Below the pieces are notes generated by a model that searched no databases, was not told the DNA's origin, and saw only the letters and a list, made by a program, of their open reading frames with translations. DNA of 64,000 nucleotides. Source: Sipunculus nudus (Eukaryota > Annelida > Sipuncula > Golfingiida > Sipunculidae). Below, in pieces: positions 26,675 through 39,797 of the stretch (position 1 is its first letter; every line of letters starts with the position of its first letter). The stretch covers positions 52,263,370-52,327,369 of the forward strand of contig CM049307.1 of assembly GCA_026874595.1 (NCBI GenBank), written 5' to 3'. A program made the position numbers and the translations under genes.

Positions 26675-26792
26675 CTGATGAAGAACGCAATTAGGAGGCC
26701 GGTCACAAGTAGGAACAGGATAGCAAACACCACTGCCAAAATACAGGCAATACTGCACGTTTCCTTCTGTCCGGAAGTGTCATCCAATGTTT
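26675..26792 (-). CDS. Receptor B transmembrane exon
   Basis: Reads TLDDTSGQKETC followed by a hydrophobic helix (ILAVVFAILFLLVTGLLIAF). 118 nt, phase 1 in and 2 out, closely matching 58,324-58,441 of receptor A. A single type I membrane segment. Confidence 0.85.
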
Positions 26793-27114
26793 CTGTGGAA
26801 ACATTTTACAAAATTTTCATAATGAAACATGCACGTCTGCTAAATGTTTACATTGTATGTTCCTCATGTGACATTATATTATACGCTTTATACATTCCAT
26901 TTACAATTTTGTTAGAGGATAGGTCCGTGGCCTGATCAAGCACAGTCTCTTGAATTGGAGGCGAAGGTCTCCATATGATAAGAATAATATGTTATTTTAA
27001 AACCTTCTGGATCTCAAGTTTTTATATGCAAGGACTCAGTAATAATCCAGTAGTCAGAACCTGTAGTTAAGACATTAGAGTGAATCTCTGAGGTTATGTA
27101 ACGAGATTTCATCA

Positions 27115-27205
27115 CTCTGTTGTTAAGGCCTTGGCGGGGTTAGAACAAGGGTCCTTCAGCTCCGAAGTACAACGCCTTAACCTCAAGGCTATAGCCTACA
27201 AATTT
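27115..27205 (-). mobile_element. Possible tRNA-derived SINE fragment
   Basis: Reverse strand reads TAGCCTTGAGGTTAAGGCG, then a GTTCTAACCCC element at tRNA-like A-box/B-box spacing. Resembles SINE heads with a TGGTTAAGGCG-type A-box; the B-box is degraded. Confidence 0.4.
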
Positions 27206-27259
27206 CAGTGCATACAAATATGGTGCCAAGTATTTCAGCACACTAGACTTCTAGGGTAC

Positions 27260-27445
27260 CACCAGGGGAGGTTACAACAAAAAATCGACCAAACACCGCT
27301 TTAGCTCAGATGGGTCTTTTGGAATTCGTACGGATGCCATTCGGCTTGTTAAATGCACCAAGCAACTGAACTCAACTGATGTCGAATGTTTTCCAGGTGG
27401 TAATTTTGACATTTTACTGATTTACTTTGACGATATAAAATGTTT
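27260..27445 (+). mobile_element. Degenerate Ty3/gypsy reverse transcriptase fragment
   Basis: Forward translation gives LLGYHQGRLQQKIDQTPL, then EFVRMPFGLLNAPSN, stop, TQLMSNVF, and in a shifted frame IYFDDI. This is the RT palm order (substrate loop, MPFGL, YxDD) with stops and frameshifts. It lies inside the long receptor B intron, opposite in strand to the gene. Confidence 0.7.
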
Positions 27446-29964
27446 TAATTGATATGGTATGCTTTGTATTGAAATTTAAGATATAATTTCAAGCTCAAGC
27501 AAGACAAAATATGGCATAGGAAAATCAAAACAAAGAACAGTGTTTTTCTTAATATTGCCAAATGCTGCATCATTTTGTTTAAAAAAACATATAAATAATA
27601 TAAGGGTGATACTATGAATTTTATATCGTTTTATTTTGTAATGATTTGGTTTATGAAGATTTTAACCTGAAATAGATAAAATCCGTTGTTTTAATTTCAT
27701 TCATCCAATGAATGCATTATACCCTCACTACACCACATCAGAGATATTTACTGCAGGCGTCATTTTTATGTACCGGTAAAAGTGGATCAGATTTCTTCCT
27801 GGCCATGTATTGGGGCTCAAAGCTATGGCAGGGTCCATAGAGCGAATAAATAAGTGACGTCAAAGCCAATTTTCGAGGCAATACAGCAAATGTGATCTAG
27901 GATCTTGTTCATTTGTCCCTAAATCCTCTAGATTCTTATAGATTCAGGGAGGAAATGTGCACTTTGAACCAAACCTATCACATAATCATCCTTAAGAAGA
28001 CTTAATCATCGGAAACAAACCTTACAATAACCTATCACCTTGCCCTTTCGACAAAGAAATCAATAGGGTGCTCCTCTAATGTTTGGTAAGACATACACAC
28101 CAAAGTCGAAAGGGGGGGGGTCCTTTATTGAGCAGGGGTATATATGTAAAAAATGAATCTTATGAATCAACTAAAAGACTTTCAACGTGCATATGCAGGT
28201 TGTCCAAGAGAGAAATACTCAGCTGAAAAATATGACCGGTGACATTGTGGGGTAACTTTCTTTGTCTACACTTTTAAAAACCTTGTACAATTAGAAAATT
28301 ATCTGGTTAAATTACATGACATGATTCATGACAAATTTGCAAAACGATTTTAACATGTGAAATCCCTAACCCTTAACTCAAAACAAGTACTGCCTTAGTA
28401 ATCTAATCCATTTTTGGTTAGCTCTAAATGATATTTTATTGGATTCCTAGATCATTGGAAGTATGCCTGTTCCCAAAATTATGTCGACATGTATAATATG
28501 CATATTTCATGCTGTAAAAATTAAAAAAAAACTGCAGAAATTTGAAGTGCAGCATTTGAAAAAAAAAACTATGTAAATTAAGACTTGCTAAATTAGAAGA
28601 GGAAAGAAATAGAGAAGAGAAGACATAAAAAGTTTCTGCTACTATGGAAGTCCCAAATTTTATTTGAAGAAATTTTATAAATTTACTGTGTCTCTCTCGC
28701 AGGCTACCTGTAGATCTATCTTTAATCACAAGTGCATTCTTATAAATAGTATGTAGTTTTCTGCATACAGATATCATCGTTGTATTTCACCTAATTAATT
28801 TTTCTTTGTAAATACGCATTTAATATAATATTAGGTTTTTACATAAATTTCGCTGGTTTTTAATCATGGGCGTATGCACCTTCCAGACTAAGAACTTATT
28901 TTTTCAGGGAAAACATTGATTTTGAGGGCAGATCCATGAATCATCTTGCCTTGCTTTCTTTCTGGACAATCATATTTTTTTTCAGAGCAAACTCTGACGC
29001 GTACGGACCTAAGGCATTTTTATAGCAAATCAGAATATGGATAGATATAAGGACCTGTAAATAAATTGACTTTTATAAAAAAAAAGATTTTTTATATTTG
29101 TCATTTAAATCGACTTTAATTGATTTAAATCAACTATTGATAAATAACCCCATGTCTTTTATTTTTGTCACCTTAATAACAGCTATGTTTATGTAAATAT
29201 TAGTTTAAAGTAATAAATTATATAAATGCATAAGCAAAAAATGAAAAGTTTTGGCAATTAAAATGTGACTTTGCAAATTCAATTTATGATAGAGTAAGTA
29301 GATGCCGCAAGGTAATAATATGCTGGATAACCTTTCATTTTAAGACCAAATACCAAACAACATTTAATTGAAATAATAAAATCCTGTTGAATTAAGTGCT
29401 TGAATTAACCTTCAGTCTTTTTTTTTTTATTGTTTAGTTACTTTGCATAAATGTTTTGCTAATATATATAATAATCCCATGCCATGTAATGTACACAAGT
29501 GACATGTATTTTGTTGTCTAATAGTATCTGTTAAAATACTTTAGCAGATCTTCATTCAATTTTATTAGTATATTTACAAAATAACTCCACTCTGTCTTTC
29601 GAGGACAAATAAATATCCATATTAATGAATAAGAGATGTTTACGTTGAGCATTATGTTAAAAAGTATGTATCATGGTCAATCGAAATATGATGCTTAGAA
29701 CAAAGTTTTTTTAGCTCAGCTGACTGTAAGTCATCTGACCTATAGCGGTGGTCCTTTTTCCGTCGGCTGTCAATTCGTCCGACCGTTAAACTGCCACGTT
29801 TTAGACCGTTGGACCTATAAATGCGAAATTCGGCTTACAGATAGATGTCCCACAAATCTCCAACCATACTAAAAATGGGCAACTACAACTTCGTCCCTTC
29901 CCAATTTTCCATTAAAAACAATCAGTGGCGTCAGTTTTTTCGGGGTGGGGGGGATGACTTTGTA

Positions 29965-30006
<42 letters not shown>

Positions 30007-33000
30007 CAGACACATATACCCACATATATATACCTTTTTCAGCGTCTCCGAGTGACATATTCAACTATATATATATATACTTAATGATATTTCAAATAAT
30101 TATAATGTTTTAGAAAATAAATTACTTTGTGAATTTTAAGCAAGGTTCAGATATAACATTGTTTGTTTAATTGTTTAGTTAATGGATCAAAAGTCTTTAA
30201 TTCTATTTATTAATATATTTCGTTTGCAGTATTATAATATTATTCTCTGAAAAGTGGGGGGGGGGGGGTGATTACATTGACCATCCCCCCTTGCCAAAAA
30301 GTGGGAGGTATATATACCCCCCATCTCCCCCTATATTGACGCCCCTGAAAACAATTGTTACACTTCTATACTGCCTAATATCAAAACACTGATATGTTTT
30401 TGAACATTATGATATAAATATACCTTAATATATTCCCTATGTACATGCCAGGAATTAGGTCACTATTGTGTAATTTCTTTAAGTTATAGGCCATAAAATA
30501 ATGCAGTTTGTAAATAATTGGGATAGATTTTTACTCACTTAATATGAGAATTATTGAAGCTAGAGACTTCTTTCAGGGATATATATTTTGTTAACGAAGA
30601 TTCAATTTTATGCCCAAAATAAGATCTGAATTTTCAATGTTTCAGGTTATCAGCAGAAATACAAAATGAGTACATTAAATTTGCCCTTCTTTGGCCATGC
30701 AATATTTTTCTTATAAGTACTCGGGGTTTAATTTTCACGGCATGTACACATAAGCATTTACTCTGTTCATTGTTCCTTGGAATAATTCAGAACACCTCTG
30801 CTTACCTGATTTGTAACTGGGTCACTTGAGGCGAAGGAGTCACTGGTATGCAGTTTTCTAAGACCCCCCCCCCCCCCCCCAGTTATTATTATTGTTTGAA
30901 CTTTATTTCCTTAATTGTAATGCTGTGTTCGTTCCAATGTACAAAAGTGTTGTTTCTCAGGAAGTAATCCATAAGTTTTTGTTGTGGTAATGTAGCATTT
31001 TGAATATAACTTTAGTATAATATAAAAAAGTATACATTAATAAAGCTCATTAGGAACGTTATTATGGTAATATATGTGTAAAATATTTGAAAAATAAAAG
31101 TGCAATTTAAACTTGCGAATTCTGAATAAGTTATATCTTCAGATATTTATTATTTTGCCAATTCATAAAATATATATAATGTTGTGGTAAAAAATAAATA
31201 TGTATAAATGCAAATTTTGATGTTATCTGATTTGGATATATGGGGATGCAATTTAAAATTTTGAATCAAGATATATATATAGATACATGTTATATTGCTA
31301 TAAGATTTATAAACTTGACAAAATTATGTAATGAAAAGAACGAGGATCTTATACAAACATTGGTTCATTATTTTTTCCATCCTCAGCAGAGTAATTGATT
31401 GGCTTTGTTTGTTTATATCACTGTCTATTTTAAATATTTAATAATTTTTTATCCGGTATGCACTGTTGAATTACTTTTCATAGTTTGTGTGTATATACAT
31501 ATATATGTATATATGTAACTCCTACCATTAACAACCATCCCCCATCCAACCCCCATTATATATCTGTATGTTAGTAGCATATAAATGTGAAATCATTACC
31601 CTTATATTTGGCTTTCTCTAGCCAGGCCATTTTTTTACGTGAGCACTGTTGATTTCATATTTACATGATGGAAAGATAAGGTTATAAGCTTTTATTATCT
31701 GCAATTTTTAAATAGTTTATTAAAAGTTGCAGCTTTATCCAAGTTTGAGAAAACCATGTCATATGAAAAACTTACATCAGGCAAGGTAAATATCTAGGTG
31801 TTGCAGCCATTCACCCTGCTTGGCTTTTTATGTAATTACCTTTGGCTGAGACTAGGTCAGGCTACCTGTAGTAACCACCACTGAGAGCTAGTCCCATATA
31901 TTTTAAGGTTTTAAGACATTTATAGTCAATAACAATTAACATTTTTGGTGTATAATTCATGCGTGTGTTCTTCAATCTAAATCTTAAGTATATAGCTGTA
32001 AATTTAATATCTTAAGTCTTATAAATAATATATTAAAAAGCTGATAGGATGTACTTTTTGCCAGGCTTAAATTGTTTTTAATTTGCAATTTGAAATATGT
32101 TTAATTAAGAATTATTGATAACATAAACAATTTTTGTTGGTCATATGTATCCTTTCATATAAGTCTGAGGCATATCATATGTTTTTCCTTATTGCATTAT
32201 TGAATAGTCTCAAGCCATCATTTTCATGTATTACACAGTCCAATATATATTTATAAAATTTGCTTTGTGCATATTTGAAAATGGGAAACAAAAATTCCAT
32301 AATAGTACATGAAATCATAATCATATGTAATATTTGATTATCACCAAATGGCAGGGCCATTTCTACTTGTTTTTTATCATCTAATACATATAAAAACAAC
32401 AGAAACATTTAATTTTGCATTTGCTAAACTTTTTCAAAATACAGCTGATCGACGTGACCCATTGGTCCTATGTTTTATGTAAGCAATTTTTAATTAATTT
32501 CATATCCTGTATATATATGCAGAGGTGTTTTAACTTCATAACCCTTACCCCCCCCCCCCCCCCCCCACCGCCATTGGGCCATAGCCCTGTAGAGTAGGGA
32601 CGCTTATTGTATTTTGTATTGCAACTGTGTAAAATTTGTAACATGCCTGGTGTAAAAACAAAACGAGGATCTCGCTGAAGATATGAGTCACCTGCTACAT
32701 ATGTCAGCAATTTGTCAAGAGCCAACCCATGACAGTGGTTAATCCAGAAGGATATACTATATATAGATGATATACACAGGGCAATCAGCATAATATACCA
32801 AGGAACAGAGAGAGATAACCAAATAATATGTTATCTATCTCAGCCGTCGGTTTTATTTATAGTTACCGGATTTTTTAGTCAAATATATCATGCATTAAAA
32901 AGATAGCCAGATATACATCTCAGCCGTCGATTTTTTACAGTTACCACAGAAAACTAAAGGGTTAAAGGTTGTTATGATGTTTTCCTGTTCTCTTTAGGGT

Positions 33001-33805
33001 GGTACCATAACAATATTTTATGATAAGGGGACTCAATCATGAATAAAAATGTAAGTAGGAAAAAAATAAATATATGACAGCAATAACTATATTGAAAACT
33101 CTTAAACATTAGGGGCATTATCTTTCAATTCAAATAAAGCATTATTTTAAAAACTTAAACACTAAATGCTGATCGGATTTTGAAAAAAAAATTAAAATTC
33201 CATATAGATTTAGATGAATTTATTACTTGTGTCTTTTATCTCTTGTTGACTTTTTATTCGGCCAGATTTGGGTTTCGATAGTCCTGATTAACCTATTGAT
33301 TGTTTAGTGTGAAATATTTAATAAACAGACTGTAATATGATTACAGAATAGAGGATTTATGGATTCGTGTGTTATGTGCTCACTGCTTTGTTCTTTTAAG
33401 TTATAATGATGCTTTACCCGTTCACCTCCTTGTGACTGGCATTAAATATGCACATTCAATGATTAACCTCTAATGTAAAGCAACATATTAAATGCTTATT
33501 TACACCTAAATGAATGGCTCCACTACTCTGAGACATCAACTGTCATAAAACGCGATGGGTCGGACCCGGGATTGGGGAAAATGAGGGGTCCAACCCAGGA
33601 GTAATGGCGAATCTATAAAAGCGTTCCGAAGAGGGATGTCCAGGCCGCAGAAATTGGCCTGAAACCCTTAAGATAGTTTGCTGCGGCTGAAAAGGGAAGG
33701 GGGTGTATCTGGGAACCCCCCCCCCCCCCGGATCCGCTTATGATTCAGGAATATGGTATGGCCCACTTGAATGATTTCAAGCAAGGTATATTATGTGTGG
33801 CTCAC

Positions 33806-33949
33806 CATGTCCCGAGTATACCTCACAAAGTGGACCGCTGTAACTATCCTTACATATACAAGATCCCGTCTCCTTATTACATGCAGAGTTGGCACAGTTT
33901 GTCGGACAGGTCTTATTACAGTAGTACCCGTAGGTCCCGCCAGGACATG
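33806..33949 (-). CDS. Receptor B EGF module 5
   Basis: 47 codons reading CPGGTYGYYCNKTCPTNC and ending GPLCEVYSGH. The downstream donor GTGAGC (ending at 33,806) leaves phase 1, which joins the transmembrane exon in frame. The upstream alternative GTATAC would leave phase 0 and break the frame. Intact, with eight cysteines. Confidence 0.7.
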
Positions 33950-34479
33950 CTGCAATGAAGTGCCAGAACAGATGCGTTACAAGCATGTGTAAACCATATA
34001 AAGCACAATCATTATTGCCCAGGTCATTCGCTGATTATTTATGCTGTTTCTTCTAAAATGCGAACATGTCAAAACGATTTCAACAATATAAACCACAATT
34101 TTCAGTGCACCATGCAAATGCTTTAAAAATTAAAATTTATATAATGGTAAGAAGATTTATAAAGCGACATATGACAATTTGCACAAAGGTTTTAACGTGT
34201 AAAATTCCTAGCCCCAACTTCGGATGTAGTGCTGCAACAGTACTTTAATAATTTATATTGATCCTCAGGTCACGGGAAATATGCCCGATACCGAAATTAT
34301 GTCGATATGTATAACATACATATTTTATTCTGTGTTAATGAAAAAAAAATCACAATGAAATAATTAATAGCAGAAGTTTAAGGTCCTTGAACAAACAATG
34401 TAGTTTAATACATGCAGAAGTACAGGTGGAAGATATGAAGTAGACGCAATACTTAAATTTAAAAAAAAGTGGATAATTT

Positions 34480-34480
<1 letters not shown>

Positions 34481-34516
<36 letters not shown>
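34481..34516. repeat. (CT)n microsatellite
   Basis: About 36 bp of CT. Confidence 0.95.
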
Positions 34517-34519
<3 letters not shown>

Positions 34520-34853
34520 CTAATATAAGTCTACCCTCAGGCGTATAATTTTGAATAATAACTAACTGCATAAAGATATTAACGTTGTGCTTTACCCCTT
34601 TTTATAATATCTTATTTATGTCTTTGTATATTCCTGCATCTAAGACTTTATTATATTACATCGTTTTTTCCTATACATTTTTACTTAATTTTCATTTGTA
34701 AAAGGTCACCACAGTATTAAGGATAATTTTCATCAAATATAACTGCAATAATTATATATTAAATTCACAGGTTTTCGTTTGTGCTCAATTTGTTACTGAT
34801 TAAACTTTTACCACAGACAAACTATATCGCTTTTTATGCTTTTCAAGGCTAAC

Positions 34854-34982
34854 CTTCTGAACATCTAGAACCCATGAAACCGAACCGGCAGGTGCACGTT
34901 CCACCCACGTGATCACATGGTCCGTCTCATCCTGAGCTGCAGAGCGAAGTACAATTCTCACCGTAGGTACCAGGATAGCACT
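34854..34982 (-). pseudogene. Receptor B EGF module 4 with in-frame TGA
   Basis: 42-codon, 1-1 phase EGF exon starting CYPGTYGENCTSLC. The codon at 34,927-34,929 is TGA where receptor A (59,000-59,128) has TGT (Cys). The donor is the weaker GTTAGC, against GTAAGT in A, which fits reduced inclusion. Confidence 0.78.
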
Positions 34983-35371
34983 CTGTACGATATACACATG
35001 GTAATTAATATAATACATTGCACAACAATCACTTATTGCTCCATGAATTAATTAACATTTTTATTCTCTAGGCGATTTATTTGATATGAAATATAGCTTG
35101 GGTTTCTTCCGGCCTTTGACTAGAATTTTGTTTTACCCTGTCAAACATGTGGTTCTCATGATCCATTTAGATTTTAACCAACTTAATTTATGACTGAAAG
35201 ATATGTTATCTTCCGAATAGTATATGTCATCACTACGTATATTAAACAGGGTTGATTTCAAAGCTATTGGAAAAATTAATATCTTCAGTAATTAAAAAAG
35301 GATTGTAAAAGAGTTGTTCTGCATTAAATAGATTTTAATCAATAACGATCATATGTATGCTCTCTTCTCAC

Positions 35372-35509
35372 CTGTTTGACAGTCCGCCCCTACCCATCCT
35401 GCAGCACACCCTTGCTAACACCAGCCGGTAGTTTTATCACAGATTTCACTATGGTCATAACACCGACATGTAGCGTTACAGTACAATCCAAAATAACCAT
35501 CCTTGCAAT
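35372..35509 (-). pseudogene. Receptor B EGF module 3 with in-frame TAG
   Basis: 46-codon, 1-1 phase EGF exon beginning CKDGYFGLYCNATCRC. The codon at 35,415-35,417 is TAG where receptor A has CAG (Gln). Splice sites (AG before 35,509, GTGAG after 35,372) and all cysteine codons are kept, so decay is recent or the exon is simply skipped. Confidence 0.8.
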
Positions 35510-36309
35510 CTGATAAATAATAAATATATATGCCTTATTTGATCTGAAATAAGTGAATTTGACATAAAAGTGGCATCAATCACCAGGGTATGCATTTCTT
35601 GTGTTCCCAATTTGCCGGACAATGTTCCTGTATGTCTAGTGTCACGGTTCACCAGCCCGGTTCATCGGTGATTCCTGTTTTCAAAGCCAGCCCGTCATAA
35701 TAATGAACGCTCATAAACAGAAAAAAAATCGTTTAAATTAAACATATATAAATATGATTCAGATTATCACCAAATTTTAATAGACTGTTTCATCGATGTT
35801 AACTTAACCCTCACCAAAATTTCAAAGAAATTTCTACTTTTTGTTTGAAATTGATGTCAAACTAAGGTGAAAGTATTATACGTTGACACCCAGCGAATAG
35901 CTTGAAGGTTATCTAGTTGTAGTTGTAAGAATATGATAGTAATCTAATTGTAATTCATTCTGAGCCCATAAAACACATATTAGAAAAAAATTCAAGTATA
36001 ATGATTCTTCTACACGAGATGCAAATTATTTTGCAGTAAGCGGTTGTTTTAAACAGTGAATTCCTCCATAAACCTATTGCTAAATTTATCCAAGATAAAC
36101 CAGGAGACTTAAGATTATGTTTAGATTACGTTCGACGATAAAACACGGATGAAATAATTTAAAAGTTCTAAGAAATTTCAATGAAGGCATGGTTATCCCT
36201 TTAAAAAGAATAAATCTTTTTCCTAAAGTTTACTTTTTCAAACTTTGTAATTTATTGGCCGATACATCTAACTTTCTCAGAAAATATTTGTATATAGAAT
36301 CACACTCAC

Positions 36310-36444
36310 TCTGACACGCGTCACCCTGAAACCTTTCATGGCAACCCTTTTCACACCGGCCTGTGTCAGATGAACATCTGTTTGACTGGTCCTTACAGTG
36401 GCATTCATTCCTGCAGTTAACACCAAACCTTCCTTCGGGGCAAT
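36310..36444 (-). CDS. Receptor B EGF module 2
   Basis: 45 codons, phase 1-1: CPEGRFGVNCRNECHC at the start, GCHERFQGDAC at the end. Intact, and matches 61,388-61,522 of receptor A. Confidence 0.8.
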
Positions 36445-36690
36445 CTGGATGGTACACATAACGTTTAGTCTATTTTTGTTGCAGAGGCATGACATTTTAT
36501 AGCTAGTGGTTTATTCAGTAAGGTACTAAATACAACATTACAAGAGTACCTAATAGCACCGTGACATAATACCTATATACTAGTAATATAAACATATTTT
36601 GGGATTTAATACTGAGGCAGTATTTAAGTTATATTACCCACTTTAGATGGAGAGCATATCATCCTGACAGCCAAGAACGAGGAAAGAGGC

Positions 36691-36966
36691 TTGGCTCCCA
36701 GGAAGATGGGAGAGCAAGGTGTACTCTCGTTTCAGCATTCATATATTAAGGAATGGAGTTTGATCAGCTGTGAGGAAGGGTTTCTCCGTCTGATTCGAAA
36801 CAATCCCAAACGCAATCTCATGCATATTGAAAGGGGGATTTATGCAAATTACTTAAAACATCCGAAAGATAGTGGTTTCCTCCTAGATCAAGACGAAGTC
36901 ACCCAAGAACAGATTCTCTTAAGCCTGCCCAGCATGCCTTGCCAGGGTGTTAACAAAAGCCAATGA
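36691..36966 (+). other. Unassigned 91-codon open frame within receptor B
   Basis: Begins MAPRKMGEQGVLSFQHSY and is rich in charged residues. The frame is open a little further upstream (DGEHIILTAKNEERGL). It lies antisense in the intron between the kringle and EGF 2 exons. I recognise no domain; it could be a relic of a mobile element or chance. Confidence 0.25.
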
Positions 36967-37807
36967 AGGTAATAGTTATCTGATTTTCTCTAGGGTTAAG
37001 TGCCAATAGTTTCATACATACTGAATTTTAAGTTCCAACTGAGGTCCATACAGAGTCAAGACAACTGTGTTATAAGCGTTTTATGAAGGCGTTTTTGCCT
37101 GTCCTCACTATGAACACCCCTGATCTGAACCAAATTTTACTGTGTAAACTATCCATCTAAGGACCTGTAACGCAAACAATGATAAACAAAGATTGTCTGC
37201 GTAGTAGGCCTATTGCTATCGCTTGAGGAGAAAGCAATGATGGGGAACTGTATTGATGGTGAAGGTGAACTGTAACAAATTTTTTACTCGCTAATAAGAC
37301 TATATAAGACAACCTAATACTCGAGATCAAATTATTATATATACAAAAAAGTAAGGTTTACAGAAGAGGACAACATCACAAACACACACTCAAAGTTTTT
37401 AGGAGTGTAGGGCCTACCGTTTCACGACTGCAGGCATTGACCATGTTCATTTCAGATGACATTTCCCATATGGCAAGGGACAAACCCTTTCGACTGTAAA
37501 CAACATTGATTATTTTTTTACTGTTAATCTTAATTAATTATACTTTTCATAATTAATTATACTTTTCACCTGGTTAGGCCTAGAAGCTATCTCTAATATA
37601 TGTTACAGCAAGCCTATATATTAGTTTGCAGGCACATCCCATGATATAGGTGTGTGTTATAAATATTATATCTCCGTTGGACCTGATATAATGTTAACTC
37701 TATTAAATATGAAAATAAACAATGCCCTTTGAGCTAGGTGTGATGTGTTCATCACACAAACACATAAGCCAACTTATAAGCCACATTACATCGTTTCGCT
37801 CAGTACA

Positions 37808-37974
37808 TACCACAGGGACGGACCTAACGTGTAAATTCAGTATAAGTCAGTATTTTTGTAAAACATAAACGAAATATATGCCTCCTCCGAGTAACCTACT
37901 CAGAGGATGCATATATAGCTTGTTTTGAAAAACAACTGATTTATTCTTAATTTACACGTCGGTTGCCTGTGGTA
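37808..37974. mobile_element. Fold-back MITE-like element
   Basis: Terminal inverted repeats TACCACAGG...CCTGTGGTA continue inward (ACGTGTAAATT against AATTTACACGT; ATATGCCTCCTC against GAGGATGCATAT), so nearly the whole 167 bp folds into one hairpin with a short loop near GAGTAACCTACTC. A TA at each end would fit a TA target duplication (Tc1/mariner-type). It sits in the kringle-EGF 2 intron of receptor B. Confidence 0.7.
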
Positions 37975-38478
37975 CAGTAACCTATCTGTTGTTCACGTCT
38001 GACAATTGCATGTTAATGCACAGTCGAAAATATAACAACCTGTACCCTCATTTAAAAAAAAATCTTGGATTGTGACCATAATGGGCTAAAAATTATATTA
38101 TTCATAGTGGAAACTCTGATGCCTTTCGTTTTCCACTAAGCATGCTAATACTTGCATTTATCCCGAGTGATTCCGGGCAATGGTGGCCTTGTATGCTACG
38201 GTAACAAAGATGTCATTAACTTAAAAAAATTGCTGTTAAATGTTTCTAATGAATATATTTACTAAAGTTTCTTTTAAATGTATATGATTCTGTCATCGTA
38301 GTCTTTTCATTTATGGTATAGTCATTGTTATTCGTCGATATGTCATATGCATCATGGCAGTACAATTTAAAAAAGCAAGTGCACTGAACCCTCTGAAGTA
38401 GTAACCCATAAAAGAACATATTGTATCCCATGAGAAGAACTGGAAGCACAAACACCATCAATAATAATAATAATAATA

Positions 38479-38512
38479 GGTAGATAGATAGATAGATAGA
38501 TAGATAGATATA
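38479..38512. repeat. (TAGA)n microsatellite
   Basis: About eight TAGA units preceded by (TAA)n. Confidence 0.9.
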
Positions 38513-38632
38513 TACATGTACATATTTATGAATTGAATATCCCTCATTCTTATACAAAGTTGCTCTTGTAATCATTACCAACACGTTTTGGTGATAGTTT
38601 TGTCATTGTTTATTATAAGTGTCTAAACTAAC

Positions 38633-38908
38633 CACATAGTTGAACTTGATCACATCTCCCCCAGTCACGGACAGGAGGGTTGTCTTTTGGAAAACACAAG
38701 AGGTACCCACTCCGACTGGGGTCACGACAGTAGTTGGACGCTTTACGCAAGTCTCCCTCAGGGAAACGGTCCGCTGAATAATCGCGTAACTGTGGATACC
38801 AGTAGATACACGGCGTGTCATTAACTGTACCTCGCACTGCTTTATCAATCCTTGAACGCTTCCCCTGATACCACTTCCCTGTCGGGTCATTATACCTGCA
38901 GGAGGAAT
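38633..38908 (-). CDS. Receptor B kringle domain
   Basis: A single 276-nt exon encodes a whole kringle: six cysteines, core YQGKRSRIDK, PCIYWYPQ, NYCRDPSRSGYLLCF, and closing WGRCDQVQLC. Kringles are triple-disulphide loops that bind proteins, lysine side chains or membranes. The usual WCYT-like box reads LCFP here, so it is less canonical than that of receptor A (WCFT). The frame is intact. Confidence 0.85.
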
Positions 38909-39321
38909 CTGTAACAAGACACAATGGACGCATAGTAAGAAAGGAGCAGGCTTCACATGCTAAGAGCGGCTGTCGAAAAGCTAATATTTCAAAGGTCTAT
39001 CAGGTTTGTGAAATATGATTAAATATTTATACTAAATATGATAAAACATTGATACTAAATCGTGAGCAGATACTGTTATGTTAGAAAATATATATACATA
39101 TTTACATCTTAGTGTATGTTCTTTTAAATTTTAAAAGTGTTTCATATGGCAGAGTTCAAAAATAATATGGGTTCAGTCTATTCTTAAACGTATCAAGGAC
39201 TGATGCCTCGCACTTCTGTTGCAAAATAAATGTTTCGAGTACGCTGAGAATGCAACACTACATGGGATTGACGTAGAAAAGTATAAACACACTTAAGACC
39301 ATTATAAAATAGTCGGCATAC

Positions 39322-39447
39322 CAAGTAGACATCCTGGTCCCCACTTCTCCCACACACACGCGTCACATTCTCCGGTGACTGGGTCACATTGCCAGGGACA
39401 GTCACAGTCATATCGACACTGCCAGCCAAATTTTCCTGATGAACATG
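39322..39447 (-). CDS. Receptor B EGF module 1
   Basis: 41 codons, phase 1-1, opening CSSGKFGWQCRYDCDC and ending CVWEKWGPGCLL. Eight cysteines in the laminin/MEGF-type EGF pattern. Nearly identical to the matching exon of receptor A. Confidence 0.8.
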
Positions 39448-39797
39448 CTGGATTCAATGATAAAATATTTACTCACGCTGAAGGATATCAACATCAGTCC
39501 ATGAAACAAAGAAACAGGGATACCGGGATTGCGACTGCATACACATTAACCGAACTCATCACCAACTATAACGTGGAGGAACAAGTTCATCGTTTTGATT
39601 AACAACAGAGAGAAATTGTAACCATATCAAATTGTCTAACAATAGTGTATTGGAGGCATGAAGATTAGTTTGAACATATTTTTTATACAATAATTTGTTC
39701 TAGTGTCAATGACTTTATTTTATTTTCGCCTTTGGGATTAGGTGAAATGGTCTAAACCGATTTGTAAAAGACTGATGGATGAAAGGTTATGCCTCAC

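Larger units (their letters stand above)
26793..33805 (-). other. 7-kb intron of receptor B swollen by repeats
   Basis: The corresponding intron in receptor A is about 0.56 kb. Here it holds the SINE-like and gypsy fragments at 27.1-27.4 kb, G/C homopolymers (about 28,112; 30,257; 30,863; 32,551; 33,718), (TA)n patches at 29,960-30,075, and a sequence at about 29,700-29,820 (AGCTCAGCTGACTGTAAGTC) in the style of dispersed mollusc repeats. No further EGF-like exon was seen. Confidence 0.6.

Noticed and set aside
33822-33949. Broken donor in the last EGF exon of receptor B
   Set aside because: The GTATAC site would break phase, but a good GTGAGC donor 16 bp further (exon end 33,806) restores it.
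38603-38956. Second long frame over the kringle exon
   Set aside because: It is a frame-shifted shadow; only the other frame has the six kringle cysteines and NYCR box. The same applies at 61,846-62,169.
39322-39447. Apparent 2-bp deletion and frameshift in receptor B EGF 1 relative to A
   Set aside because: On recounting, both copies have the same length here (TCTCCCACACACACG against TCTCCCCCTCACACG); the frame is intact and ends GPGCLL.
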